DNA of 64,000 nucleotides from Leptolinea sp. UBA4782 (GTDB lineage Bacteria; Chloroflexota; Anaerolineae; Anaerolineales; Anaerolineaceae): contig DHHC01000003.1 of assembly GCA_002403095.1 (NCBI GenBank), forward strand, positions 3,031-67,030. Reading direction: 5' to 3'. The notes under the pieces were generated by a model. The model worked only from the letters and a program-made list of their open reading frames with translations. It did no database searches and was not told the DNA's origin. The translations under genes were made by a program, and so were the position numbers. Below, in pieces: positions 1 to 9,709 of the stretch (positions within the stretch are counted from its first letter, which is position 1; every line of letters starts with the position of its first letter).

Positions 1-846
1 GCCATCATCAGGCAATACCGCGCAGAAACCTTCTGCATTTCCCCTGCGCTTCAAATCCGCTCACAAAATGAGGCGGTTACATTCATTAACAACAGGGGGT
101 TTGTATACTTTTGGCCGATTAAGGGTATCACCCTGCCCAACCTGTGGGCAGCTGCAGCCGGTGACCGGCCGATAGCGGATGAACATGACGACCCGGGGCA
201 CATCACCTGGAACTGGAAAGACAACCTGCTGGGTAGAAAGAAGGTATATTATGCCCGTATCCTGCGCCGTAAAAACACTTTTGTCTCTCTCGAAATGCTG
301 CCGTACTTTTACAGCCTTTCACCCAATTACGGCGATTGGGAAGCAGATTACCTGGAGCAGTACCAGCAAGGAAAGATGACAGCTGCTGCCAAGTCAATTT
401 ATGAGGCTTTGCTGCGGGAAGGTCCGCTCAATACCATCATGCTGCGCAAAGCCAGCCGGCTGACAGGTGAAGCGGCAGCCGGGTTATTTGCCAGGGCGCT
501 GGATGACCTGATGATCGAGTTCAAGATCCTGCCTGTTGCTGTCAGTGATGCCGGAGCCTGGCACTATTGCCACGTGTATGACATCACCCCCCGTTTCTAC
601 CCGGACCTGCAGGAAAGAAGCCGCCCGGTCGATGAAAAAGAAGCCCGCATGATGATCCTGCGCAAATATTTTGACTCCGTCGGTGCAGCTTCAAACCACG
701 AAGTCCAGCGGCTTTTCGGCTGGCTGCCGGAAATTATAGCAGAAACCCTGGATACTCTTACTATTGCAGGTGACCTGACCCAGTATAATGACCTTGAATT
801 TGACCGCGACCCGGTCTGGGTGATAACCAAACTGCTTCATTCTTGA
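1..846 (+). CDS. AlkZ/YcaQ-like winged-helix protein, 3' part only
   Basis: The reading frame is open from the first base of the window to a TGA at 844-846, so the start lies outside. About 281 codons are visible. An aromatic-rich stretch near the left edge (FVYFWPIKGI, about residues 39-48 of the visible part) is followed by two helical regions that look like winged-helix modules. The pattern resembles the AlkZ/YcaQ DNA-glycosylase-like family (COG3214), whose members unhook crosslinks or handle damaged DNA, but the family catalytic motif would lie upstream and cannot be checked. The assignment rests on my recollection of family sequences and is tentative. The next gene follows after 61 bp on the same strand. 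Confidence 0.4.
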   Translation, partial: AIIRQYRAETFCISPALQIRSQNEAVTFINNRGFVYFWPIKGITLPNLWAAAAGDRPIADEHDDPGHITWNWKDNLLGRKKVYYARILRRKNTFVSLEMLPYFYSLSPNYGDWEADYLEQYQQGKMTAAAKSIYEALLREGPLNTIMLRKASRLTGEAAAGLFARALDDLMIEFKILPVAVSDAGAWHYCHVYDITPRFYPDLQERSRPVDEKEARMMILRKYFDSVGAASNHEVQRLFGWLPEIIAETLDTLTIAGDLTQYNDLEFDRDPVWVITKLLHS

Positions 847-907
847 GATTTGCCAGAACGCCTGGCGGGTATAATTAATAGAAACAACCTTTTTCCAGGA
901 GATTTCC

Positions 908-3900
908 ATGGAATTCCATATTTCACGCCAGGCAAGAGACCGCTACCAGTTCGACCAGTCGATCTTCTCGTTTAATGGGAATGCCATCCTGGCAGACTTC
1001 CATGCTGCCCGGTTGTTTGCCCAGAAAATGAACCAGAAACGTGACCTGACTGCCTTCCCTGAGCAGTCTATAAAAGCCGGCCAGATCAATGCCATGGGAT
1101 TAATGGATGAGATTTTCCACCTGGTATTTATGTTGTACCGCAGGCAGCACGACCCAAACTTGTTTGAATCGGCACATTCCTGGTTGGTTGAAACTCTTGG
1201 CGCTGATGACTTGGAGAGGCTGCTGGTTGATTTTGCCACCCTTTTCCCGCCCATGCCTGTCTACCAGGGACTGCAAACCGCCAGGGAGTACCTGGATAGC
1301 ACTGAGAATGGGGTGCCTAACCGTTTTACCATCATTGAAGAGCTGGTCATCCTTTGGGTGACCAACAAGAATCCCGCCCTGTCCCCTTATGAGGAGTTAT
1401 TCAGCGACCAGGACATCCAGCCTCAGCGGGTATATGCCAAAGCCATGTCTGCCTTGCAGCAATTCTTCGCCGAACGCCCGCCCTTCGGGCCGGAGAACAA
1501 ATCCCTGATCGAGATGCTGCGGGCTCCTGCCATTGCAGTCCCATATTCCATCACCGGCCAACTGGAATACATCCGCACCCGCTGGTCTGCCCTGCTTGGA
1601 AAATATCTCTACCGCTTGCTTTCCTCCCTGGACCTGATTAAAGAAGAAGAAAAGATCGATTTCATGGCAGCCGGGTTCGGCCCCGGCCCGGTTTCTATCC
1701 CGGTTTATGACCGCAGCCTGACGGAACTGGAAGGTGAAAGGTTCAGCCCCGACCGGGAATGGATGCCACGCCTGGTATTGATCGCTAAAAACTCCTATGT
1801 CTGGCTTGACCAGTTGAGCAAGAAATACCAGTACAACATCACCAGGCTGGACCAGATCCCCGACAGCGAACTTGATGAAATGGCAGCCTGGGGCATGACC
1901 GGGTTGTGGCTGATAGGCCTTTGGGAGCGCAGCCGGGCTTCAGCAGTTATTAAGAAAATGTGCGGCAATCCCGAAGCGGTTGCGTCAGCGTATTCGCTCT
2001 TTGATTACCGCATCGCTGATGACCTTGGTGGGGAAGAAGCCTACCAGAACCTGCGCCAGCGTGCCTGGCAGCGCGGCATCCGCCTGGCAAGTGACATGGT
2101 ACCCAACCACATGGGTATCGATTCGCCCTGGGTAGTTGAACATCCCGAATGGTTTATCAGCCTGGACTACCCGCCTTTCCCGGCATATTCTTTCAACGGC
2201 CCCAACCTGTCACAGGATGGAAGGGCCGGCATTTATATCGAAGACCACTATTTCAGCCGCAGTGATGCATCCGTTGTCTTCAAACGGGTTGACCACCAGA
2301 ACGGAAATGTGAGCTATATCTACCATGGGAATGACGGCACCAGCATGCCGTGGAACGATACTGCCCAGTTGAATTACCTCAATCCCCAGGTGCGTGAACA
2401 GGTCATTCAAACCATCCTGCAGGTTGCCAGGCGGTTCCCGGTTATCCGCTTTGATGCCGCCATGACGCTTGCCAAGCGCCATTACCAGCGGTTATGGTTC
2501 CCAGAACCAGGCAGCGGGGGCGATATTCCCACCCGGGCAGAACACGGCATGACCAAAACAGATTTTGACCGGGCTTTTCCAGTTGAATTCTGGCGCGAGG
2601 TGGTTGACCGAGTGGCTGCAGAGGTGCCCGACACCCTCTTGCTGGCGGAGGCTTTCTGGCTGATGGAAGGCTATTTTGTGCGCACCCTGGGCATGCACCG
2701 GGTCTATAACAGCGCCTTCATGAACCTGCTGCGCAACGAGGACAATGCCAAATACCGCACACTGATGAAAAATACGCTGGAATTTGACCCCGAAATCCTC
2801 AAGCGCTACGTCAATTTTATGAACAATCCCGACGAGCGTACGGCTTTGGACCAGTTCGGCAAGGGTGATAAGTACTTCGGCATCTGCACCCTGATGGCAA
2901 CCATGCCCGGGCTGCCCATGTTCGGACACGGGCAGGTCCAGGGTTTCACGGAAAAATACGGCATGGAATACCGCCGCGCATATTACGAGGAATACCCCGA
3001 CCAGGACCTGGTCGAGCGCCACAGGCGCGAGGTTTTCACGCTGCTGCATCGCAGGGATATCTTCGCGGGAGTCGATAACTTTTTGCTGTATGACTTTTTC
3101 ACCGCCGATGGCTGGGTGGATGAAAATGTCTTTGCTTATAGCAACAGTAACGGCAATGAACATGGCCTGGTGGTGTATAACAACCGGTTCTCTTCAACCC
3201 GCGGCTGGATCAGGCAATCAGCTGCCTTTGTAGATAAAGCCAACCCGGCTGCCGGTTTAAAGCAGAAGACCCTGGCGGAAGGGCTGCGGCTGTCGCCGGG
3301 GGAGAACACGTATCTGGTCTTCAGGGAACATAACAGTGGGCTGCAGTTCATCCGCCCAGTGAATGAAGTGATAGAAAAAGGAGTATTCCTGGCACTTGAT
3401 GCTTATAAAACTCTGGTCTTTATGGACTTCCAGGTCGTCGAGGATGACAACTCCCATACCTACCGCCAGCTGTATGAATGGCTGCAAGGCAGCGGCATTC
3501 CCAGCCTGCAGGAAGCCATGCAGGAACTGGTTATGCAGCCAGTTTCAATGGCGATTAAACAGATCCTTAATCCCGGGTATTTCTTGTATCTCGACTCTAT
3601 CCGCATCCGGCCTGTCGGCGCAAGCCTGCCGGAGCACCTATTGCCTGAAGCGCAGGAGAAGGTCGCTGCCCTGCTGGATGGTATCCAAACAGTTACCGGG
3701 CAGGCTGAAAACAGGGATAAGATTATCAGCAGCACACTAGCTGAGCTGGAATTACTGCTCGACCCTGACCTTGCCGCCCTTAAGAAATTGGCTGCCGGCA
3801 GCGCAACCTTGAAAAAATCTATTGAGCTGACCTTAACCAATCTGAACCGCTATTCCCAGCCTTTCATCACCTTGTGGAGCATCGCTTTTCTGCACCAGCT

Positions 3901-4396
3901 GGGAAAAACGTTTGGGAACGAAGGCTGGGAGGAAAGGACGCGCAGCTGGCTGGATGAATGGCGCCTGACACGGGTGCTGGATGAACTTCATCATCAGCTG
4001 GGTTTGGATACCGGTAGCAGCCAGCGTAAACTCTGTTTGCTTCGTATCCTCGTTTCGCAACAGTCCTGGCACATAGGTATTGCTGGCAAGACTGCAGGAA
4101 ACCTGCTGCAGGATTGGCTGGAGGATGAGCAGATCCAACGCTTCATCCAGGTGAACCGCCATAATGACATCCTGTGGTTCAACCAGGAATCATTTGAAGA
4201 ACTGGTCTGGTGGATGAAGGTCACCACCTGGCTGCAGGTAAATACGGATGCAGCAACCAGCCGCACGCAAAAGGTCGAGCAACTGCTGGCAGTGGAAGAA
4301 GTAACAGGTCAGATGCTGGTTGCGATGCGCAAGTCAGAATTCAGGCTGGCAAAACTGGTCGAGTTACTAAACGAGCCTGGAGAGGATCAACCCTGA
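908..4396 (+). CDS. Large GH13-type alpha-amylase family protein
   Basis: This 1162-aa protein has an amylase (beta/alpha)8 barrel in the middle, with a roughly 300-aa helical N-terminal extension and a long C-terminal part. GH13 region I is DMVPNH (about residue 396), region II is VIRFDAA with the nucleophile Asp (about 514) and region III is LLLAEAF with the acid/base Glu (about 581). Region IV reads NNPDE (about 639) instead of the usual NHD: the Asp is kept and the His is Pro. A Pro at this place occurs, as I recall, in GlgE-type maltosyltransferases, so transfer rather than hydrolysis is possible. AGGAGATTTCC precedes the ATG. There is no signal peptide, so it is probably cytoplasmic and acts on storage glucan. 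It converges with the GH57 gene, overlapping its 3' end by 10 bp. Confidence 0.75.
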   Translation: MEFHISRQARDRYQFDQSIFSFNGNAILADFHAARLFAQKMNQKRDLTAFPEQSIKAGQINAMGLMDEIFHLVFMLYRRQHDPNLFESAHSWLVETLGADDLERLLVDFATLFPPMPVYQGLQTAREYLDSTENGVPNRFTIIEELVILWVTNKNPALSPYEELFSDQDIQPQRVYAKAMSALQQFFAERPPFGPENKSLIEMLRAPAIAVPYSITGQLEYIRTRWSALLGKYLYRLLSSLDLIKEEEKIDFMAAGFGPGPVSIPVYDRSLTELEGERFSPDREWMPRLVLIAKNSYVWLDQLSKKYQYNITRLDQIPDSELDEMAAWGMTGLWLIGLWERSRASAVIKKMCGNPEAVASAYSLFDYRIADDLGGEEAYQNLRQRAWQRGIRLASDMVPNHMGIDSPWVVEHPEWFISLDYPPFPAYSFNGPNLSQDGRAGIYIEDHYFSRSDASVVFKRVDHQNGNVSYIYHGNDGTSMPWNDTAQLNYLNPQVREQVIQTILQVARRFPVIRFDAAMTLAKRHYQRLWFPEPGSGGDIPTRAEHGMTKTDFDRAFPVEFWREVVDRVAAEVPDTLLLAEAFWLMEGYFVRTLGMHRVYNSAFMNLLRNEDNAKYRTLMKNTLEFDPEILKRYVNFMNNPDERTALDQFGKGDKYFGICTLMATMPGLPMFGHGQVQGFTEKYGMEYRRAYYEEYPDQDLVERHRREVFTLLHRRDIFAGVDNFLLYDFFTADGWVDENVFAYSNSNGNEHGLVVYNNRFSSTRGWIRQSAAFVDKANPAAGLKQKTLAEGLRLSPGENTYLVFREHNSGLQFIRPVNEVIEKGVFLALDAYKTLVFMDFQVVEDDNSHTYRQLYEWLQGSGIPSLQEAMQELVMQPVSMAIKQILNPGYFLYLDSIRIRPVGASLPEHLLPEAQEKVAALLDGIQTVTGQAENRDKIISSTLAELELLLDPDLAALKKLAAGSATLKKSIELTLTNLNRYSQPFITLWSIAFLHQLGKTFGNEGWEERTRSWLDEWRLTRVLDELHHQLGLDTGSSQRKLCLLRILVSQQSWHIGIAGKTAGNLLQDWLEDEQIQRFIQVNRHNDILWFNQESFEELVWWMKVTTWLQVNTDAATSRTQKVEQLLAVEEVTGQMLVAMRKSEFRLAKLVELLNEPGEDQP

Positions 4397-5799
4397 GCTG
4401 ACCTGGCACGCTCAAGGTTATGCTGAAAAACAACATCTGCGCTTAAGCCTGAGCGCCAGCTTTTTACCATGCGTAAATCGGCTTTTGCCTTACCGGAAAG
4501 ATCAACCCCGCTGGCAAGGTAAGTCAACCAGGCAGCCTGTGCAGCGTAGGCCACATTGTTGCGCGGTTCAATCCGGTCAAAATCATCAAAAAACCAGCCG
4601 CACGAAGTAAACATGCGCTGCCTTTCCAGCTGGGCGCGCAGCAGCAAGGCAATCTGGCGCTGTAGTTCAGGGGTCAGCGGTTTGGATATTTTCCCCGAGA
4701 TATATTCCTCAACAGTGATATGCCCGCAAATCACATGAATGTAGTCATGCCTCAATTCCCACGGGTCCGAAAGGTATTTGCCTGTTGCCAGCAGGTACTG
4801 CTCATCGACAGCCTGGGCAAGTTTGGTCAATGCTTTTCTTAATGGGGCTTTCCATTCAGCATGCGGTGTGCAATCACATTGTTCTTTCCAGCGCTTGACC
4901 CCATGGTGGCAGCTCCAGGAGGTATTCTCACGGATGCGGATCTCGCTGGCAGCCGGGTATTCTTTAATCCAGATACCCGGGAAAGTGGCGATGAACGGCT
5001 GTTTTTCAATGGCGCCATTTACCAGGCGGTTTAAGAATTTATCCCGGAAAGCTTGGTGATGACCGTAAACTTCCCCATCAGAAGCGATCACGTAAATCTC
5101 TGGGTTGCTCCCCTGTTTCTTCCCCTGCCGGAAACGCGGTGCGAGCCTGGTCTGGACAAAAACGTCTGCATTGGCTGTGGCATCCGGATGGAAACTGACA
5201 TCATCGGATAATGGCCTGTCGTAAAAGAATACGGTAATATATTTATTGTTGCCCAGGTTCACCTTATATGGTTTTGAGTGATCAAGGGCAGTTGTGTCAG
5301 CCTGCCAGGGCGCCAGGATAGTGAACTCGATCCCGTTATCAACGGCGATTTCCAGGGTCTCCAGGTCTACTGCTGTTTCCGGCAGCCAGATCCCTGCCGG
5401 CTTATGGGAAAAGGTATCTTCAAAATCAACAATTCCCCAGCGTATCTGGGTGATCTTTTCCTCGCGGGTAGATAGGGGTAAGATCGTGTGGGAATAGGAT
5501 TGCGCCATGGCATTTCCTACACCAAAATGCTGGAAGTTACGCTGATCCTGCTCGATAATGCTGGCCAGGGTCTCCCTGTCATACTCCCGCATCCATTCCA
5601 CTAAAGTGGGACCCAGGTCAAAGCTGATATGCTCAAAGTTGCCCAGCTCAGCGTTTGGCTTGTAACACTGGGAGTGAATACGCTCATTCCAGTTACGGTA
5701 TGGGCTGGCACCTGGTTCCAGCGGAATTTCACCGCTGATGGGATCTTCCCTCGGTGGTTGGTAGAAGTGGCCGTGCACGCTGAATGCTTTTTCAATCAT
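4387..5799 (-). CDS. Glycoside hydrolase family 57 protein
   Basis: A 470-aa protein that opens with the GH57 signature HGHFYQPPR (residues 9-17). The nucleophile Glu is probably in IWLPETAVD (about residue 140) and the acid/base Asp in ASDGEVYGHH (about residue 240). The remaining C-terminal half is helical. GH57 enzymes act on alpha-glucans (amylase, amylopullulanase, branching enzyme). This subgroup often carries a DUF3536-type C-terminal region, but the protein here is shorter. It has no signal peptide, so it is cytoplasmic. Its ATG overlaps the stop of the upstream epimerase-like gene by 4 bp (ATGA), so the two are translationally coupled. The exact glucan activity cannot be told from sequence. 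Confidence 0.82.
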   Translation of the reverse strand: MIEKAFSVHGHFYQPPREDPISGEIPLEPGASPYRNWNERIHSQCYKPNAELGNFEHISFDLGPTLVEWMREYDRETLASIIEQDQRNFQHFGVGNAMAQSYSHTILPLSTREEKITQIRWGIVDFEDTFSHKPAGIWLPETAVDLETLEIAVDNGIEFTILAPWQADTTALDHSKPYKVNLGNNKYITVFFYDRPLSDDVSFHPDATANADVFVQTRLAPRFRQGKKQGSNPEIYVIASDGEVYGHHQAFRDKFLNRLVNGAIEKQPFIATFPGIWIKEYPAASEIRIRENTSWSCHHGVKRWKEQCDCTPHAEWKAPLRKALTKLAQAVDEQYLLATGKYLSDPWELRHDYIHVICGHITVEEYISGKISKPLTPELQRQIALLLRAQLERQRMFTSCGWFFDDFDRIEPRNNVAYAAQAAWLTYLASGVDLSGKAKADLRMVKSWRSGLSADVVFQHNLERARSAQG

Positions 5800-6710
5800 A
5801 GGTTTTTTCTTCGTTTCTGGGTGGGATGGAGGTAATCAAGATGCTGGGTAAACCGGGATGGAAGCAGGCCAAACTCCCTGGCAATAGAATCAACCGGGCA
5901 GGTACGGTCGGCTGCCAGGAGATCCAGCCAGTGGCTGGAGACAGGGAATCGCGGGTTGCCCTGCTCAAAGATCAGCCAGAGGGAACGTAAAACAGAGGGA
6001 TGGATGGAGATGTACCTGCGAGTGATCCCCAGCTTTTCAGACAGGATATCCAGCACCTTGCGGAAGGAGAGGTATTCGGGTCCGCCGACTGTGTAAATAC
6101 GGTATTCATCTTCCGGTGTATCCATGGCGGACAGGATGCAGGTAACCACATCCTCGATCCAGATCGGCTGAAGCATACTCCCGCCATCACCTGGGAGCAG
6201 GACAATGCCTGGTGCTGTTTGCAGCAGGCGGCTAAAGGAAGTGGTGAAATGATCGCCTTCACCAAAAATCGCAGTCGAACGGATCACAGCATAGGAGATC
6301 CCGCTCTGCTGGATCAAGCCTTCTGCGATCCCTTTCACCTTCAGAATCGAATATGCCGATCCCCGGTCAGCTCCGACATGGCTCAAGTAAAAAAGCCTTC
6401 TCACACCGGCTTGCACTGCCGCAGTAGCTACCCGCCTGGTGCCCTGTATATCCACTTCTTCAATATCTACCCTTGAGCCTGCTCTTTCCGCACTGGCGAG
6501 ATGAACAACCTGCTGGACGCCCTTCATAGCCGCCCGCAACCCCCGCTCATCCTGAAGGCTGCAGACAACCACTTCAACGGCTGTATCCTTCGGCAGGTTT
6601 GGGGTCTTTTTTGCAGGCCGCACCAGGATGCGGACTTTTTTTTGCTGCTTTAACAAATGCTGGACAAGGTTTCTCCCCACAAAACCAGTGCCGCCAGTAA
6701 CCAGGATCAT
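5796..6710 (-). CDS. NAD(P)-binding NmrA/NDUFA9-like epimerase family protein
   Basis: A 304-aa protein starting with a Rossmann fold, motif TGGTGFVGRNL at residues 5-15. The next strands match atypical short-chain reductases: VVHLAS about residue 68, and a substrate-side YSILKVKGIAE in which the Tyr and Lys are spaced as in YxxxK. The family (NmrA, NDUFA9-like, COG0702) binds NAD(P)H; members act as reductases, epimerases or redox sensors. It is the first gene of a two-gene minus-strand operon with GH57, overlapping by 4 bp. The substrate cannot be inferred. Confidence 0.72.
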   Translation of the reverse strand: MILVTGGTGFVGRNLVQHLLKQQKKVRILVRPAKKTPNLPKDTAVEVVVCSLQDERGLRAAMKGVQQVVHLASAERAGSRVDIEEVDIQGTRRVATAAVQAGVRRLFYLSHVGADRGSAYSILKVKGIAEGLIQQSGISYAVIRSTAIFGEGDHFTTSFSRLLQTAPGIVLLPGDGGSMLQPIWIEDVVTCILSAMDTPEDEYRIYTVGGPEYLSFRKVLDILSEKLGITRRYISIHPSVLRSLWLIFEQGNPRFPVSSHWLDLLAADRTCPVDSIAREFGLLPSRFTQHLDYLHPTQKRRKNL

Positions 6711-6810
6711 GCATCAGATTATAGCAGAGCAAAGCACCTGCTGGTTGGCATATATCTTGTAACTAACTGGGTATGCTTGGCAAAAGTTAAGGTGAACTCG
6801 AGGGATTTCC

Positions 6811-8280
6811 ATGACGCAAAAAATAGAAATTACACCCAACCATACCCGCATCGGTATCCATTATTTCACCGATTCATTGCATTACCGGAAAAAGGATCTG
6901 GAAACCTGGCTTCCAAAGCTGAAATCACTGGATATTGGCTGGATCGTACTGAATGCTTCCCAGGAACAGGCTGTACCGGAATATTTTCTTTCTGGTTTGC
7001 TCAAGGAATCCATCCAGCCTGTCCTGCAGATGAATTATGCTCTTGAGACCCCGCCCAAAATCGCCGAAATTAACCTGCTATTTGAAGCCTACGCCCACTG
7101 GGGTGTGAAATATATCATTCCATTTGACCGTCCAAATGTCCGCAAATCTTGGTCGGCAGCTGGCTGGGCCAGGCAGGACCTGATCGACAGGTTTCTCGAC
7201 AGGTTCATCCCGGTCGCCGGACTGGCTTTGCAGCATGGACTGGTACCCGTTTTCCCTCCCCTTGAACCAGGTGGAGATTATTGGGATGTTGCATTCTTAA
7301 AATCCTGCCTGGAAGGCCTGCAAACCCGCCGCCAGGATGACATCCTCGATAACCTTGTGCTGGCTGCGTACGGCTATACCTACGCAAAAGACCTGAACTG
7401 GGGAGCAGGCGGTCCAGACCGCTGGCCCGAAGCCCGCCCGTACAGCGCTTTTGACAAATCCCCGGACGAGAGGGGATTCAGGATATTTGACTGGTACAAC
7501 GCAATTGTAAGTTCTGTAACCGGTTCCACCTGCCCTATCATCCTGCTCGAAGCAGGCAGAATTTCAGATCACGCAGGAGCAAAAGACATTCCAACAGAAG
7601 AAGCCCAGGCAGCCACAAACCTGGCAATTATCCGTCTGCTTGAGAGTGACCTGGTCGAAAATCCCAGGGATCCAAAAACAACCCTGGATCCCCTCCCAGC
7701 CAATATCCTGGCCTGTGCCTTCTGGTCTCTGGCTGCTCAAATCCCGGAGGAAACTCCGTTTTCCTGGTATGGCTTGGATCAGAGCCCCTCTCCCACCGTG
7801 AAAGCCATCGTGGAGTGGCAGTCTACATGGATCAAGACCATCCCTGAATTCCTGGCTGAGCCTGGCGCAAAAGACAGCCGTCCCGGGCAGGAAGATTTCT
7901 ATTTCGATCCGGCGATGGATTTTGACGAGGTAAAAACCGCCGTGCCTAAATCGATTGAAGAAGATAAACTGGCTGCCAAATCCATCCCGCCAGAAGAAGA
8001 ACCGGGGCAGTTTATCATCCAGCATTATGTCCTGCTTCCAGCCTATGACTGGGGAATCCCGGACCTGTACCTGGATGCCATCCGGCCTTTCTTGAAGAAG
8101 TACCAGGCCACCATGGGCTTTTCCCTGCAGGAGGCAGCCCATGCGGCATTTGTGACCGTCATCGGCGGCGAAGACCTTTTTACTGACGAAGACCTGGACA
8201 CACTGCGTTTTAATGGTGCAGTTGTAGAGCGGATCAACGGAGATGGCACGAGTATTGCATCTGTACTTGAACAGAGGTGA
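6811..8280 (+). CDS. Conserved protein of unknown function, probable TIM barrel
   Basis: A 489-aa soluble protein. The first 320 residues alternate strand and helix in a way that suggests a TIM barrel related to glycosidases: IGIHYFTDS near the start, GWIVLNASQEQ at about 50, VKYIIPFDRP at about 105, VLAAYGYTYAKDLNWG at about 190 and IILLEAG at about 245. The last 100 residues resemble a separate alpha/beta module. No catalytic pair can be named with confidence and no signal peptide is present. Its stop is 4 bases before the ATG of the FtsZ homologue, whose ribosome binding site lies in the end of this gene, so the two are co-expressed. Confidence 0.55.
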   Translation: MTQKIEITPNHTRIGIHYFTDSLHYRKKDLETWLPKLKSLDIGWIVLNASQEQAVPEYFLSGLLKESIQPVLQMNYALETPPKIAEINLLFEAYAHWGVKYIIPFDRPNVRKSWSAAGWARQDLIDRFLDRFIPVAGLALQHGLVPVFPPLEPGGDYWDVAFLKSCLEGLQTRRQDDILDNLVLAAYGYTYAKDLNWGAGGPDRWPEARPYSAFDKSPDERGFRIFDWYNAIVSSVTGSTCPIILLEAGRISDHAGAKDIPTEEAQAATNLAIIRLLESDLVENPRDPKTTLDPLPANILACAFWSLAAQIPEETPFSWYGLDQSPSPTVKAIVEWQSTWIKTIPEFLAEPGAKDSRPGQEDFYFDPAMDFDEVKTAVPKSIEEDKLAAKSIPPEEEPGQFIIQHYVLLPAYDWGIPDLYLDAIRPFLKKYQATMGFSLQEAAHAAFVTVIGGEDLFTDEDLDTLRFNGAVVERINGDGTSIASVLEQR

Positions 8281-8284
8281 AACC

Positions 8285-9472
8285 ATGACTTACGAAAACC
8301 AGATCCATTCATCCTTACCCGAACTGCCCCTGCCCATACCCAAGACAAGGCTTAAAGTCCTGGGGCTGGGTGGAGGCGGCTGTAATGCCGTCAACCGCAT
8401 GATCGAATTGGGAATTGACGGGGTCGAGTTTATCGGTGCAAACACAGATGCCCAGGTTCTGCGCAACTGCCTGGCACCCCGCAGGATCCTTTTGGGGCCC
8501 AATACCACCCATGGTCAAGGGGCGGGAGGTGACCCAAAAATTGGTGAAGCAGCAGCTGAAGAAAGCCTGTTTGAGATTACCGACGCTCTTGCCGGAGCAG
8601 ACATGGTATTCCTAACCGCAGGTATGGGCGGCGGGACCGGCACCGGGGCTATCCCCGTGGCTGCCAGGATTGCCAAAGGTATGGATGTGGTTTCTATTGC
8701 TGTAGTCAGCGTGCCCTTCTCCTTCGAAGCAGGTCTGCGCCAGCAAAACGCCCGCAACGGCCTGACCCGTTTGCAGCAGAATACAGACACCCTTATTTCC
8801 ATTCCAAATGACCGCCTGCTGCAGATTGCCCCGCGCGACCTGCCGCTTGAATTGGCATTCAGACTGGCAGATGACATTTTGCGCCAGGGTATCCAGGGGA
8901 TATCAGAGATCGTTACCCAGCCCGGTTTGATCAATGTTGATTTTTCTCATGTCCGCAACCTGATGAAAAAAGGCGGCGGGTCATTGATGGCTATCGGAAA
9001 TGGTAAAGGTCCCAACAAAGCGCTCCAGGCAGTTGAACAAGCCCTGCACCATCCCCTGCTGGACACCATCCCGATCGAAAGCGCTACCGGCATCATCGTC
9101 AACATCCGCGGCGGCAAGTACCTCACCTTCATGGAAGTATCCGACGCCCTGAATTACCTGCATGAAAAGACCAACAACCAGGCTGAAATCATCCCCGGCA
9201 TCATCCAGGATGACAACATGGAAGACCGCACCGAGATCATCCTGATCATTACCGGGCTCGGAGCGACCGCCTTTGACCCGATGACCAGGGTGCGGGTACC
9301 CAGGGCAGCTGAACCAGCCAGGCCATCCGTTACCATCGCAGAAGCCATTACAGCCCATGAAAATGGCCTTGATTACGATAATTCCGCGCTCATGCAGGAA
9401 AATGAACTGGTCGGCGCACAATCAAACCTTGAGATCCCCGCATTCATGCGCCGCCGGTTGCGCCAGAATTGA
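8285..9472 (+). CDS. ftsZ: FtsZ homologue with altered T7 loop
   Basis: A 395-aa tubulin/FtsZ GTPase. The phosphate loop GMGGGTGTGAIP is at residues 113-124, the T1-side loop GGGGCNAVN at 29-37 and ANTDAQVL at 52-59. The C-terminus ends in LEIPAFMRRRLRQN, the FtsZ tail peptide that binds FtsA/SepF-type partners. In the T7 synergy loop the usual N-x-D-x-x-D reads NVDFSH (217-222): the first Asp is kept and the second, Asp212 in E. coli, is His. That residue helps activate the neighbour's GTPase. I chose ATG 8285 because GAGGTG lies just upstream; an upstream GTG at 8243 would overlap the previous gene. It is not in a dcw cluster here, so it may be a second FtsZ or a relocated single copy. Confidence 0.9.
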   Translation: MTYENQIHSSLPELPLPIPKTRLKVLGLGGGGCNAVNRMIELGIDGVEFIGANTDAQVLRNCLAPRRILLGPNTTHGQGAGGDPKIGEAAAEESLFEITDALAGADMVFLTAGMGGGTGTGAIPVAARIAKGMDVVSIAVVSVPFSFEAGLRQQNARNGLTRLQQNTDTLISIPNDRLLQIAPRDLPLELAFRLADDILRQGIQGISEIVTQPGLINVDFSHVRNLMKKGGGSLMAIGNGKGPNKALQAVEQALHHPLLDTIPIESATGIIVNIRGGKYLTFMEVSDALNYLHEKTNNQAEIIPGIIQDDNMEDRTEIILIITGLGATAFDPMTRVRVPRAAEPARPSVTIAEAITAHENGLDYDNSALMQENELVGAQSNLEIPAFMRRRLRQN

Positions 9473-9479
9473 GGCAGCA

Positions 9480-9698
9480 ATGGATAAGGTTAGTTTAGAT
9501 TCTATTTACCGGCAGGTTTACTCCCGGTACCCTGAGGTCAGCGGCAAGCGTCCGCGCCCCCAGGAGTACGGCAATAACCAGTACCTCCTCGTTTTCCATG
9601 CTACTGCCAGCCTTCCAGGTGGGAAAAAGATAGACCGTACTGTCCGCGTGGTTGCATCCGCCGAAGGCAAGATCCAGAAGATGTCTTCATCCAAGTAA
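9480..9698 (+). CDS. Small conserved hypothetical protein
   Basis: A 72-aa basic protein beginning 7 bases after the ftsZ stop; GAGGCAGCA before the ATG includes a weak Shine-Dalgarno and couples it to ftsZ. It has an aromatic central segment (YGNNQYLLVF), a strand-rich C-terminal half and an end rich in Ser and Lys. There is no signal or membrane segment. I do not recognise the family. Its position suggests expression with the FtsZ homologue. Confidence 0.55.
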   Translation: MDKVSLDSIYRQVYSRYPEVSGKRPRPQEYGNNQYLLVFHATASLPGGKKIDRTVRVVASAEGKIQKMSSSK

Positions 9699-9709
9699 GG
9701 AGCACTCCA

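Noticed and set aside
2492..3163. 223-aa minus-strand frame
   Set aside because: Antisense shadow within the GH13-like gene, which has intact motifs in the plus frame.
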